DNA of 64,000 nucleotides, from contig NZ_JACVPN010000001.1 of assembly GCF_018881855.1 (NCBI RefSeq), positions 620,001-684,000 of the forward strand, read 5' to 3'. Shown here piece by piece: positions 47,840 through 56,099 of the stretch. The notes below the pieces were generated by a model. That model did not search any database. It worked only from the letters and a program-made list of their open reading frames with translations, and was not told where the DNA came from. Position numbers and translations under genes: made by a program. The DNA is from Polynucleobacter sp. MWH-Berg-3C6 (GTDB lineage: Bacteria; Pseudomonadota; Gammaproteobacteria; Burkholderiales; Burkholderiaceae). Position 1 is the stretch's first letter, and each line of letters opens with the position of its first letter.

Positions 47840-48492
47840 TAGGCTTCCCAACCTTTCCTGCGAGATGGATTTTGGCCAAAGACCCCATAGGACACTGCAA
47901 TCGCTATTAAGGATATGCCGAGCAGCAGTAGGGCAAGTGCTCCAGCGCCAGCAGTGTCAAAACTTTGTACCTTGTCATAGATGGCAATGGATACTGTTTT
48001 AGTTTCTCCCGGTATTGCGCCGCCCACCATCAGAACCACTCCAAATTCACCAAGGGTGTGAGCAAAGGTCAGGACCGCGGCACTGGTGATACCGCGCCAG
48101 GCCAATGGCAATTCAATTAAACGAAAGATTTGCCAATTCGATAGACCGCTTACTTGAGCGGCTTCAATTATTTCTGGATTGATTGCTTCAAAAGCCCGCT
48201 GTATTGGCTGTATGGCAAACGGCAAATTGACGATGAGGGAGGCAATCAGAATGCCTGTGAATGAAAACACCAGCGGTACGCCTAAAAAGCTCTTGCCACC
48301 CAACCCAACCAGAAGGTAATAGCCTAAAACTGTAGGGGGCAAAACAAGAGGTAGAGCTAAGCCAGCCTCTATCCAAGACTTGCTTCTACCTACTTTTTGC
48401 AGGGAGTGGGCCACCCAGACCCCAAAGGGAATAATAAGGACGAGGGTCCACGCCGCAAGTTTTAATGAGAGAAGAATGGCATCCATATCCAT
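47839..48492 (-). CDS. modB: Molybdate ABC transporter permease
   Basis: A 217-residue permease with about five transmembrane helices. SLKLAAWTLVLIIPFGVWVA at the start, LPLVLPPTVLGYYLLV, the EAA loop EAAQVSGLSNWQIFRLIELPLAWRGI and HTLGEFGVVLMVGGAIPGETKT are the ModB pattern. It is the first gene of a two-gene unit divergent from the ArsR gene. No modA binding protein is seen beside it. Confidence 0.9.
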   Translation of the reverse strand: MDMDAILLSLKLAAWTLVLIIPFGVWVAHSLQKVGRSKSWIEAGLALPLVLPPTVLGYYLLVGLGGKSFLGVPLVFSFTGILIASLIVNLPFAIQPIQRAFEAINPEIIEAAQVSGLSNWQIFRLIELPLAWRGITSAAVLTFAHTLGEFGVVLMVGGAIPGETKTVSIAIYDKVQSFDTAGAGALALLLLGISLIAIAVSYGVFGQNPSRRKGWEA

Positions 48493-48560
48493 GATTTGAT
48501 TGTATCTGCTGATATCCCTAGGGTATCTCTCTATATCAAGTTTTCCGTAATTTGGGTTAA

Positions 48561-48588
48561 ATATGCATATATACGCATATATGCATAT
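48561..48588. promoter_or_regulatory. Large inverted repeat upstream of the ArsR gene, probable operator
   Basis: The arms ATATGCATATAT (48561-48572) and ATATATGCATAT (48577-48588) are perfect 12-base inverted repeats around ACGC. The same sequence can be read as a direct repeat with the ATATGCAT core appearing three times (once as ATACGCAT). The element ends 11 bases before the ArsR start codon and lies between the divergent modBC and arsR-sox units. It is a natural binding site for the ArsR dimer and could block both promoters. Binding is inferred. Confidence 0.65.
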
Positions 48589-48599
48589 AAAAAGGCCAT

Positions 48600-48935
48600 A
48601 TGAAAGCTAAGGTTCAAAAGGCGACGAAAAACTTATCTCCGAAGCAGATGGAGAAAGTGTTCTCTCATGTGGCGGCCTATTTCAACGTTCTCTCTGAGCC
48701 AGCACGTTTACGCATTATGTATGCCGTATGCTCCGGTGAAAAGTCGGTATCAGAGGTTGTGCAGATGTGTGGCACTAGCCAAGCAAACGTATCTAGACAT
48801 CTTCTGGCATTACATAAGGCTGAAATTTTGCTGAGACGTAAAGAGGGTGTCACTGTTTATTACTCGATTGCTGATAACGCCACGGTAGAGATGTGTCAGA
48901 CAGTCTGCGCGAAGATTGCTGAAAGCATTCATTAA
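48600..48935 (+). CDS. soxR: ArsR-family regulator, probable sox regulator
   Basis: A 111-residue winged helix-turn-helix protein: FNVLSEPARLRIMYAVCSGEKSVSEVVQMCGTSQANVSRHLLALHKAEILLRRKEGVTVYYSIAD. Cysteines at 44, 57, 99 and 103 could sense persulfide or metal; they do not align exactly with the Cys pair of SqrR/BigR. It stands immediately upstream of soxC and close to a large palindrome, as expected for the ArsR-type SoxR repressors of other sulfur oxidisers (not the enteric redox SoxR). The sensing ligand is not known. Confidence 0.82.
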   Translation: MKAKVQKATKNLSPKQMEKVFSHVAAYFNVLSEPARLRIMYAVCSGEKSVSEVVQMCGTSQANVSRHLLALHKAEILLRRKEGVTVYYSIADNATVEMCQTVCAKIAESIH

Positions 48936-48967
48936 TTACAAAGTATTTATTCTTGAGTAGAGGTCAA

Positions 48968-50368
48968 ATGACTAAGAAGCAAATTGAATTGAGCGCACAG
49001 GATATCTCGGCGGTTGAGAAGCCCGCCAATGGTGTTCGCCTTGTTAAAGCGCCAGAGCACTATATCTCTCAAGAGTTAATTGCGGACATTAATGCCAATG
49101 GCCTTGATGAGACTCGCCGGGGCTTCCTGCGCAAAGGATTTATGTCTGCGGTTGGTGGTGCAGCAGCAAGCCTGGCTGCGCCACTGGCATTTGCTGCCGG
49201 TGAGGGTGATCCAGCAATTTTAGAAAAGCAAGAGTGGCAAACAACCCTTGGTAAGAATGTGGCTACGATGCCTTATGGCGTTCCATCAATTTATGAAGCC
49301 AATTTAATTCGCCGTGAATCTCCGGGTTTAACACGAGTATCAGCTGCATCAGTTGCATTTACCCCTCTGCAAGGTTTGTTTGGAACGATTACTCCAAACG
49401 GTTTACATTTCGAGCGCCATCACCAAGGTTGGTACAACCTGAATCCAGAAACACATCGTCTGATGATTAATGGTTTGGTGAAAAATGCCCGCGTCTTTAC
49501 GATGAACGATCTGATGAGGTTGCCTTCAGTTTCTCGTACGCATTTTATTGAGTGTGGGGCTAATACTGGATTAGAGTGGGGTAACGTTGCTGTACCAACA
49601 GTGCAATATACCCACGGCATGCTTTCATGCTGTGAATTTACTGGTGTACCTCTCAAGGTCCTGCTTGATGAATGTGGCGCTGATCTGAAAAAAGGAAAGT
49701 TTCTCCTGGCCGAAGGTGGCGATGGTTCTGGTATGACGCGCACTATCAATCTTGAGGCTTGCCTTGAGGATACGATTGTTGCTTGGGGTATGAATGGCGA
49801 GATGCTTCGTCCAGAGAATGGCTTTCCATTGCGTCTCGTTGTTCCTGGTGTTCAAGGCGTGAGCTGGGTGAAGTGGTTGCGGCGTTTAGAAGTGGGTGAT
49901 ATGCCTTGGAATACCAAAGATGAGGCTGTTCACTATATTGAATTAATGCCAAATGGCATGCATCGTCAATACGCATCCATACAAGAATGTAAATCTGTCA
50001 TCACCACACCCTCAGGTGGCCAGCAATTATTGGATAAAGGCTTCTATAACGTGAGTGGTATGGCTTGGTCTGGTCGTGGCAAGATTAAACGCGTCGATGT
50101 TTCATTTGATGGCGGCAATAACTGGCGAACAGCGCGCTTAGAAACGCCGGTTCTCACAAAGTCTATTACCCGTTTCAATATTGATTGGGTATGGGATGGA
50201 TCGCCGGCAATATTGCAGTCTAGGGCAATTGATGACACTGGCTATATTCAGCCATCAATCAAGGTGCTGCGTGATGCTCGTGGCAATCGCTCGATTTATC
50301 ACAACAATGCGATTCAGTCTTGGAAATTGGATTCAAACGGCGAGGTGAGCAATGTACAGGTTGGATAA
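48968..50368 (+). CDS. soxC: Sulfane dehydrogenase subunit SoxC (molybdopterin)
   Basis: A 466-residue sulfite-oxidase-family protein. An N-terminal extension of about 48 residues precedes a twin-arginine signal (RRGFLRKGF at 50-58), as SoxC is exported folded with its cofactor. The molybdenum-binding cysteine is Cys196 in HFIECGANTGLEWG; GVPLKVLLDECG and PWNTKDEAVHYIELM follow. I use ATG 48968, which has AGAGG upstream, over TTG 48953. SoxCD oxidises the sulfane sulfur bound to SoxY, removing six electrons and giving complete oxidation to sulfate. The gene overlaps soxD. Confidence 0.95.
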   Translation: MTKKQIELSAQDISAVEKPANGVRLVKAPEHYISQELIADINANGLDETRRGFLRKGFMSAVGGAAASLAAPLAFAAGEGDPAILEKQEWQTTLGKNVATMPYGVPSIYEANLIRRESPGLTRVSAASVAFTPLQGLFGTITPNGLHFERHHQGWYNLNPETHRLMINGLVKNARVFTMNDLMRLPSVSRTHFIECGANTGLEWGNVAVPTVQYTHGMLSCCEFTGVPLKVLLDECGADLKKGKFLLAEGGDGSGMTRTINLEACLEDTIVAWGMNGEMLRPENGFPLRLVVPGVQGVSWVKWLRRLEVGDMPWNTKDEAVHYIELMPNGMHRQYASIQECKSVITTPSGGQQLLDKGFYNVSGMAWSGRGKIKRVDVSFDGGNNWRTARLETPVLTKSITRFNIDWVWDGSPAILQSRAIDDTGYIQPSIKVLRDARGNRSIYHNNAIQSWKLDSNGEVSNVQVG

Positions 50369-51440
50369 ATTATTTGCTCGTCTAACGCTTGTAGGTTTGG
50401 CAGCATTTTCTGCTCAATTAACTTATGCGCAAAGCACTCAAGGCTCTGTGAAGTTCCCTGGTATTGGACGCAATGCAACGCCTGCCGAGGTTATCGCTTG
50501 GGATATTGACGTGCGCCCAGACTTTAAGGGATTGCCAAAAGGATCTGGATCCGTTGCGCAAGGTCAGGTGATTTGGGAGTCCAAGTGCGCCAGTTGTCAC
50601 GGTGTGTTTGGCGAGTCCAATGAAATCTTTACCCCGATCGCCGGCGGCACAACTGCTGATGATGTGAAGACAGGAAGAGTGGCGTCTTTGGCTGATCGCA
50701 AGCAGCCTCAGCGCACTACCCTAATGAAAGTCCCAACTGTTTCAACATTGTGGGACTATATTTATCGCGCAATGCCTTGGAATGCTCCAAGATCATTAAC
50801 GCCAGACGATACCTATGCTCTGGTGGCATTTATCCTGAGCTTGGGTGAGATTGTTCCTGATGATTTTGTCTTGAGTGATGTCAATATTGCGGAAGTTCAA
50901 AAGAAGATGCCAAACCGTAATGGCATGACTCGAAACCACGGTTTTTGGAGTGTTCATGGCAAGCCAGATGTCAACGGCTCCTCTTGTATGAACAATTGCG
51001 TCAAGTTTGTACAAATTGGGTCGGAGTTGCCTGATTTCGCAAGAAATGCCCATGGCAATATTGCAGAGCAAAATCGCCTCTATGGACCTTATCGAGGATC
51101 AGATTCGACTAAGCCACCAGTGGCGAAGTTGCCCGGCTCGTCGGGTGAGGGTTTGGCGCATGCTGCTGATACTCATGCGACCACAAGCAAAGGCCCGGCA
51201 GCATTATTTAAGAATGAGAACTGCTCAGCATGTCATGCTCCTAATGCCAAGTTAGTGGGCCCATCTATTGCTGATATTGCGGCTAAATATAAGGGTCAAA
51301 GCGGCGCTCAAGAAAAGCTGATGGCTAAGGTCAAAAATGGTGGTTCTGGGGTGTGGGGAGCTATTCCGATGCCGCCGCAAGCCCAGCTATCGGATGAGGA
51401 TAGGGCAACCCTCGTGCGCTGGATGCTCACTGGACAGTAG
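50352..51440 (+). CDS. soxD: Sulfane dehydrogenase subunit SoxD (diheme cytochrome c)
   Basis: A 362-residue secreted c-type cytochrome, with signal peptide (1-26, cut after TYA) and two heme sites, CASCH (79-83) and CSACH (291-295). GRNATPAEVIAWDIDVRPDFKGLPKGSGSV is a SoxD opening. The first domain resembles a cytochrome c with the YDLVAYILSL-like segment (YALVAFILSLGEIVPD). It accepts electrons from SoxC. Its start lies inside the soxC 3' end (17-base overlap), so the subunits are made in a coupled way. Confidence 0.94.
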   Translation: MYRLDKLFARLTLVGLAAFSAQLTYAQSTQGSVKFPGIGRNATPAEVIAWDIDVRPDFKGLPKGSGSVAQGQVIWESKCASCHGVFGESNEIFTPIAGGTTADDVKTGRVASLADRKQPQRTTLMKVPTVSTLWDYIYRAMPWNAPRSLTPDDTYALVAFILSLGEIVPDDFVLSDVNIAEVQKKMPNRNGMTRNHGFWSVHGKPDVNGSSCMNNCVKFVQIGSELPDFARNAHGNIAEQNRLYGPYRGSDSTKPPVAKLPGSSGEGLAHAADTHATTSKGPAALFKNENCSACHAPNAKLVGPSIADIAAKYKGQSGAQEKLMAKVKNGGSGVWGAIPMPPQAQLSDEDRATLVRWMLTGQ

Positions 51441-51507
51441 ATTTACAGAAGGTTTTTTGAAATACCGCTATATTTGATACTAAGAGTAGATTATTAAAGG
51501 AGTTTTT

Positions 51508-51960
51508 ATGAATCAGCAGCGACGCAGTTTATTGAAATATTCAGCCGTTTTCGGCTTGATGGCTTCTGCGGGTCTTATTAGCGTAGCCCAAGCTCAAGAG
51601 TGGAATAAAGCCGCTTTTGAAGGCAAGAGCCTTGATGAGGTATTTAAAGTCTTGGGTGCTGGCACCCCTGATAAATCTGGCGCCGTTACTTTGAACGCCC
51701 CTGATATTGCAGAGAATGGTGCAGTAGTTCCAGTTGGAATTACAACCACTCTTAAAGCAGAGCAAATGGCAATCTTGGTTGAGAAAAACCCAAGCGCCTT
51801 AGCCGCTCAATTCTTTATTCCTGCTGGTACAGAACCATTTGTTACGACACGTATCAAGATGGGTCAGACCTCCAACGTATATGCTCTGGTTAAAGCTGAT
51901 GGCAAGTGGAGTATGGCAGTGAAAGAAGTGAAGGTTACCTTAGGTGGTTGCGGCGGTTAA
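51508..51960 (+). CDS. soxY: Thiosulfate-oxidising carrier protein SoxY
   Basis: A 150-residue protein with a twin-arginine signal (RRSLLKYSAVFG; cut near residue 29) and the decisive C-terminus GGCGG, where Cys148 carries the sulfur substrate. IENGAVVPVGI-like AENGAVVPVGITTTL and FITTRIKMGQTSNVYALVKADG are the SoxY core. It works as a SoxYZ heterodimer in the periplasm; SoxZ has no signal and is carried along by the Tat export of SoxY. An AGGAG ribosome site precedes the ATG. Confidence 0.97.
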   Translation: MNQQRRSLLKYSAVFGLMASAGLISVAQAQEWNKAAFEGKSLDEVFKVLGAGTPDKSGAVTLNAPDIAENGAVVPVGITTTLKAEQMAILVEKNPSALAAQFFIPAGTEPFVTTRIKMGQTSNVYALVKADGKWSMAVKEVKVTLGGCGG

Positions 51961-52014
51961 TCCCCCAACTTATCTCACTACCATTAATTAATTACTAGAT
52001 TACAAGAGGAAAAC

Positions 52015-52323
52015 ATGGCTGATCCAATGCGCGTTAGAGCTGCTGAGAACGGTGGAATTGTGGATGTAAAAATTTTGATGAAGCACGATATGGAGTCTGG
52101 TCAGCGTAAAGATGCTGCTGGCAAAACTATTCCAGCATGGTTCATCAGCACAATTAATGTCAAAGCAAATGGCAAAGATGTATTGAATGGTCAATTTGGT
52201 CCAGCAGTTTCTAAGGACCCATTTTTGAACTTTAAATACAAGGGCGCTAAAGGTGACAAAATTGTTGTGAGCTGGGTAGACAGCAAGGGTGATAAGCGCA
52301 CCGACGAAGCAACTGCTTCTTGA
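52015..52323 (+). CDS. soxZ: Thiosulfate oxidation carrier complex protein SoxZ
   Basis: A 102-residue immunoglobulin-like protein: MADPMRVRAAENGGIVDVKILMKHDMESGQRKD and the GPAVSKDPFLNFKYKGAKGDKIVVSWVDSKGDK C-terminal block are diagnostic. It has no export signal, in agreement with piggyback export on SoxY. An AGAGGA ribosome site is present; the gap after soxY is 54 bases. Confidence 0.97.
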   Translation: MADPMRVRAAENGGIVDVKILMKHDMESGQRKDAAGKTIPAWFISTINVKANGKDVLNGQFGPAVSKDPFLNFKYKGAKGDKIVVSWVDSKGDKRTDEATAS

Positions 52324-52366
52324 TGCCAACATCTTCACCGTCTCAATAGTTCTGAAAGGGTAACAA

Positions 52367-53182
52367 ATGCAGCGTAAATTCACCTTGGGCCTAGCCTTAG
52401 GATTACTGGCAACGATGTTGTCATTTTCTCCATTGTCGTATGCGCAAAAGAGCGCAACTGACGATATTGCTAAATATCGCGAGATGATTGCAGATGGAAA
52501 CCCTTCAGAGCTTTATGAGGCTGCCGGTGAAGAGCTTTGGAAAAAACCAGCTGGCCCTAAAAATGCCACACTGGAGAAGTGTGATTTAGGTCTTGGGCCT
52601 GGAGTCGTGAAGGGTGCAGCAGCACAGTTGCCTCGCTACTTCAAAGACACCAATAAATTTCAAGATCTCGAGTCACGCTTGATGACTTGTATGCAAGCGT
52701 TACAGGGTCGCGATCCTCAAGAAATGATTGATGCTCCATTTCAAAAGGGACCCAAGAAGGATATGGAGGCCATTGTTGCTTACGTAGTTACTTTATCTAA
52801 GGGTGACAAGATTAAGGTGAGCACCAATCATCCAAAAGAAAAAGAAATGTATGAGCTAGGTAAGCGTGCATTTTATTTCCAAGGTGGCCCGATGGATTTC
52901 TCCTGCGCTTCCTGCCATGCTGAAAATGGCAAGCGGATTCGTTTGCAGGACTTGCCTAACTTGACCGAGCAAAAGGGTGCCGCTATGGGTTGGGGTTATT
53001 GGCCCGCCTATCGTGTTTCTAGCGGTCAGTTCTGGACAATGCAACAGCGCTTGAATGATTGCTATCGTCAACAACGTTTCCCATTCCCGATCTACGGCTC
53101 AGATGTAACGATTGCTTTGTCTATGTATATGGCTAAGACTGCCAATGGCGGTACAGTTGAAACGCCTGGCTTAAAGCGCTAA
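52367..53182 (+). CDS. soxA: L-cysteine S-thiosulfotransferase subunit SoxA
   Basis: A 271-residue secreted cytochrome c (signal to about residue 26). Only one heme motif is present, CASCH (180-184); the N-terminal domain keeps Cys72 and Cys108 but no CxxCH, so its heme has been replaced by a likely disulfide, as in the monoheme SoxA type. The catalytic cysteine is Cys232 in RLNDCYRQQR, the persulfide-bearing heme ligand. SoxAX attaches thiosulfate to SoxY. Confidence 0.95.
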   Translation: MQRKFTLGLALGLLATMLSFSPLSYAQKSATDDIAKYREMIADGNPSELYEAAGEELWKKPAGPKNATLEKCDLGLGPGVVKGAAAQLPRYFKDTNKFQDLESRLMTCMQALQGRDPQEMIDAPFQKGPKKDMEAIVAYVVTLSKGDKIKVSTNHPKEKEMYELGKRAFYFQGGPMDFSCASCHAENGKRIRLQDLPNLTEQKGAAMGWGYWPAYRVSSGQFWTMQQRLNDCYRQQRFPFPIYGSDVTIALSMYMAKTANGGTVETPGLKR

Positions 53183-53201
53183 GAGATAAGAGACGAACAA
53201 A

Positions 53202-53840
53202 ATGAAAACTACACACATCAAAAAGCTCTTAACTATTGCAGGATTTATTGTTGCATCCAGCTTGCTGCAAAACGTAGCAGTGGCTCAACAAAAGAATGAT
53301 CCAAGATTCAATAAGATGATGACTGAAAGCTTCAAAGCTGATGGTATTGCTGGCTTAGACCGCATTAATCAGGATGCAACTCAAAAGTTTTGCTCTGATC
53401 CAGTATTTGCTGGTAGCAAACAGGGTGAGAAGATGCGCGAGAAGATTCAGAAGATCAATATGGAGTCTATTAAGCAACCATCAGATGGAAAATATATTGG
53501 CGACTGGAAGAAGGGCGAGGCAATTGCTCAAAGCGGTCGTGGCGCCACTTGGACTGATAAGGCAGACACTGTTATCGGCGGCGGTTGCTATAACTGTCAC
53601 CAGATTGATGCAAAAGAAATCTCCTATGGAAATATCGGTCCGTCATTGACTGGTTACGGAAAGTTACGGGGTTATTCACAAGAAGTGGTTACCTATACTT
53701 GGAATCGCATCAATAACTCCAAGGCTTATAACGCTTGCAGCAATATGCCAAGATTTGCGCACTTCAAACTCTTAAATGAGCAGCAGATTCAGGATGTCAT
53801 GGCTTTATTGCTTGATCCTGCCTCTCCAGTGAATCAATAA
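53202..53840 (+). CDS. soxX: L-cysteine S-thiosulfotransferase subunit SoxX
   Basis: A 212-residue secreted monoheme cytochrome c. Signal cut near residue 29 (VAVA), heme at CYNCH (129-133), axial Met182 in ACSNMPRFAHF. The N-terminal extension of about 90 residues (DPRFNKMMTESFKADGIAGLDRINQDATQKFC) makes it longer than the Rhodovulum SoxX and like the long type. It pairs with SoxA; the stop is followed by an intra-operon hairpin before soxB. Confidence 0.94.
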   Translation: MKTTHIKKLLTIAGFIVASSLLQNVAVAQQKNDPRFNKMMTESFKADGIAGLDRINQDATQKFCSDPVFAGSKQGEKMREKIQKINMESIKQPSDGKYIGDWKKGEAIAQSGRGATWTDKADTVIGGGCYNCHQIDAKEISYGNIGPSLTGYGKLRGYSQEVVTYTWNRINNSKAYNACSNMPRFAHFKLLNEQQIQDVMALLLDPASPVNQ

Positions 53841-53860
53841 GTAAAGATACAAAATATAAA

Positions 53861-53884
53861 GAACAGGCCGACAGGCCTGTTTTC
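53861..53884 (+). terminator. Terminator-like hairpin between soxX and soxB
   Basis: ACAGGCC (53863-53869) and GGCCTGT (53874-53880) form a seven-base-pair GC-rich stem with a GACA loop, directly followed by TTT. Placed inside the sox operon, it probably attenuates transcription into soxB or stabilises the upstream mRNA end. Confidence 0.65.
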
Positions 53885-53899
53885 ATAAGGGGAAATGTT

Positions 53900-55630
53900 A
53901 TGTCTTTAAGTCGTCGCGATTTTTTGCAGGCCTTGGCTATTGCATCTGCAGGCGGAATGAGTTTGCAGTCAAACTTTGCTAACGCACAAAGTACTGCACA
54001 AAAATTTTATGACTTGCCAAAGTTCGGTAACGTGCATTTCTTGCATTTCACAGATTGTCACGCTCAGTTATTACCAATTTATTTCCGTGAACCTAATGTC
54101 AATCTTGGTATTGGCGCGCAAGAGGGCAAAACTCCGCATTTAGTGGGCGAATATTTCTTAAAAGCAAATGGCATTAAGCCGGGCACACGTGACGCACACG
54201 CATTTACCTACTTAGATTATGTAGCTGCAGCGCAGAACTACGGCAAGATGGGCGGCTTTGCTCATATGGCTACCTTGATTAAGCAAATGAAAGCGAACCG
54301 TCCAGGAGCCTTATTGCTTGATGGCGGCGATACCTGGCAGGGTTCAGGCACAGCGCTCTGGACCAATGGTCAAGATATGGTTGATGCGGCGCTTGCTCTT
54401 GGTGTTGATGTAATGACGCCACATTGGGAAATGACCCTGGGCGAGAAGCGCGTGATGGAAATTGTGAATGGCGATTTCAAGGGCAAAGTTTCTTTCCTCG
54501 CGCAAAACATTAAGACGGCAGACTTTGGCGACATGGTATTTAACCCCTATGTTATGAAAGTGCAGAATGGCATTCAGGTAGCCATCATTGGTCAGGCCTT
54601 CCCATATACGCCAATCGCAAATCCGCGCTATTTCACTCCTGACTGGACCTTTGGTATTCAGGAAGAAAATATGCAAAAGACTATTGATGAAGTGAGATCA
54701 AAGGGCGCGAAGGTGGTTGTGCTTTTATCTCACAACGGTATGGACGTCGATTTAAAAATGGCCTCACGCGTTCGAGGTTTAGATGCAATTATGGGCGGTC
54801 ATACGCATGATGGTGTTCCCATTCCTGTGAAGGTGAAGAATGCTGGTGGAGTAACCCTGGTTACCAATGCTGGATCGAATAGTAAGTTCTTAGGCGTTCT
54901 AGATTTTGATGTGAAGGGTGGCAAACCTGTTGATTTTCGCTACAAGCTTTTCCCAATTTTCTCCAATATGATCCCAGCTGACCCAACGATGAGTAAGTTG
55001 ATCACTAAGATCAGAGCTCCGTATGAAGCTAAGCTTAATGAGAAATTGGCAACGACTGAAGGTCTCTTGTATCGCCGCGGAAACTTCAACGGCAGCTTTG
55101 ATCAGCTCATTCTCGATGGTTTGATGGCGCAGAAAAATGCAGAGATTGCTTTCTCTCCTGGCTTCCGCTGGGGTACCAGCCTCTTGCCGGGTCAAGCAAT
55201 CACCCGCGAGAATCTCTTAGATCAAACCGCGATTACTTATCCATACACTACTGTCACGAATATGACTGGTGAGACGATTAAAACAATCCTAGAAGACGTT
55301 GCAGACAATTTATTTAATCCTGACCCTTACTATCAGCAAGGTGGTGACATGGTGCGCGTGGGCGGTATGCAATACGCTATTGATCCAGCACAAACTGCTG
55401 GTAAGCGGATTACCGATATGCGCTTAAATGGCAAACCCATTGAGGCTAGCAAGACTTATAAGGTTGCAGGCTGGGCGCCAGTGAGCGAGGATGCTAAGAA
55501 TGCTGGTGGTGAAGCAATCTGGGATGTAATGGAAAGACACTTAAGAGATGTTAAGGTTGTAAAAGCCGTCAAGCTTAATGAGCCGATCATTAAAGGTGTT
55601 AGCAATAATCCTGGCATGGCTCCCATTTAA
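53900..55630 (+). CDS. soxB: Thiosulfohydrolase SoxB
   Basis: A 576-residue dimanganese 5'-nucleotidase-fold enzyme. Twin-arginine signal (SRRDFLQAL), metal ligands in HFTDCHAQ (Asp52, His54) and DGGDTWQGSG, the SoxB-specific HWEMTLG (175-181), HNGMDVDL and GGHTHDGVP. It releases sulfate from SoxY-bound thiosulfonate. Strong RBS AAGGGGAA lies in front. It ends close to the DsrE-like gene. Confidence 0.97.
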   Translation: MSLSRRDFLQALAIASAGGMSLQSNFANAQSTAQKFYDLPKFGNVHFLHFTDCHAQLLPIYFREPNVNLGIGAQEGKTPHLVGEYFLKANGIKPGTRDAHAFTYLDYVAAAQNYGKMGGFAHMATLIKQMKANRPGALLLDGGDTWQGSGTALWTNGQDMVDAALALGVDVMTPHWEMTLGEKRVMEIVNGDFKGKVSFLAQNIKTADFGDMVFNPYVMKVQNGIQVAIIGQAFPYTPIANPRYFTPDWTFGIQEENMQKTIDEVRSKGAKVVVLLSHNGMDVDLKMASRVRGLDAIMGGHTHDGVPIPVKVKNAGGVTLVTNAGSNSKFLGVLDFDVKGGKPVDFRYKLFPIFSNMIPADPTMSKLITKIRAPYEAKLNEKLATTEGLLYRRGNFNGSFDQLILDGLMAQKNAEIAFSPGFRWGTSLLPGQAITRENLLDQTAITYPYTTVTNMTGETIKTILEDVADNLFNPDPYYQQGGDMVRVGGMQYAIDPAQTAGKRITDMRLNGKPIEASKTYKVAGWAPVSEDAKNAGGEAIWDVMERHLRDVKVVKAVKLNEPIIKGVSNNPGMAPI

Positions 55631-55635
55631 ATCAT

Positions 55636-56088
55636 ATGAAAGTTATCGCAATGAATAAATTATTTCACCTTATATTTGCAGTTATGATTGCTTTTGGTTT
55701 TGGTTCGATTGCTAATGCGCAATCATCTGGGTCGACCAAGGTGGTTTATCACATTGATGATGCTGAAACCCAAGGCTTAAAGGGCTTGCGTAATATTCGC
55801 AACCACCTCGACGTCTCGCCACAAACAACTATCATTGTTGTCACTCACGCCAATGGCGTAGACCTGCTGATGGAGGGTGGTAAAGATAAAAAGAATAATG
55901 TGGAATATGCACCGCTAGTAGGGGCGCTTAAATCCCGCGGTGTGAAGTTTGAGGTTTGTGAAATTACCTTGAAAAATCGTAATCTCAAGAAAGATCAATT
56001 CACGATGGATGCAGATTTCACGCCATCAGGCGTAGTGCGTGTTGCAGACCTGCAATATAAAGATGGGTTTGCCTATATCAAGCCTTAA
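55636..56088 (+). CDS. Secreted DsrE/YchN-fold protein
   Basis: A 150-residue protein: signal peptide (to about residue 28; IANA), then a DsrE-like Rossmann-type fold VVYHIDDAETQGLKGLRNIRNHL, IIVVTHANGVDLLMEGG and LKSRGVKFEVCEITLKNRNL. The conserved Cys108 before EITL is where DsrE-type proteins bind sulfane sulfur. The start may be the ATG at 55651 (MNKLFHL), which gives a standard signal. Five bases after soxB, so part of the sox operon. A periplasmic sulfur carrier or trap is the likely role. Confidence 0.82.
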   Translation: MKVIAMNKLFHLIFAVMIAFGFGSIANAQSSGSTKVVYHIDDAETQGLKGLRNIRNHLDVSPQTTIIVVTHANGVDLLMEGGKDKKNNVEYAPLVGALKSRGVKFEVCEITLKNRNLKKDQFTMDADFTPSGVVRVADLQYKDGFAYIKP

Positions 56089-56099
56089 TTCATATTCAA

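Noticed and set aside
48561..48588. Simple AT microsatellite explanation for the repeat upstream of arsR
   Set aside because: The arms include GC at fixed positions and are perfectly complementary, and the element stops abruptly; an operator fits better than slippage.
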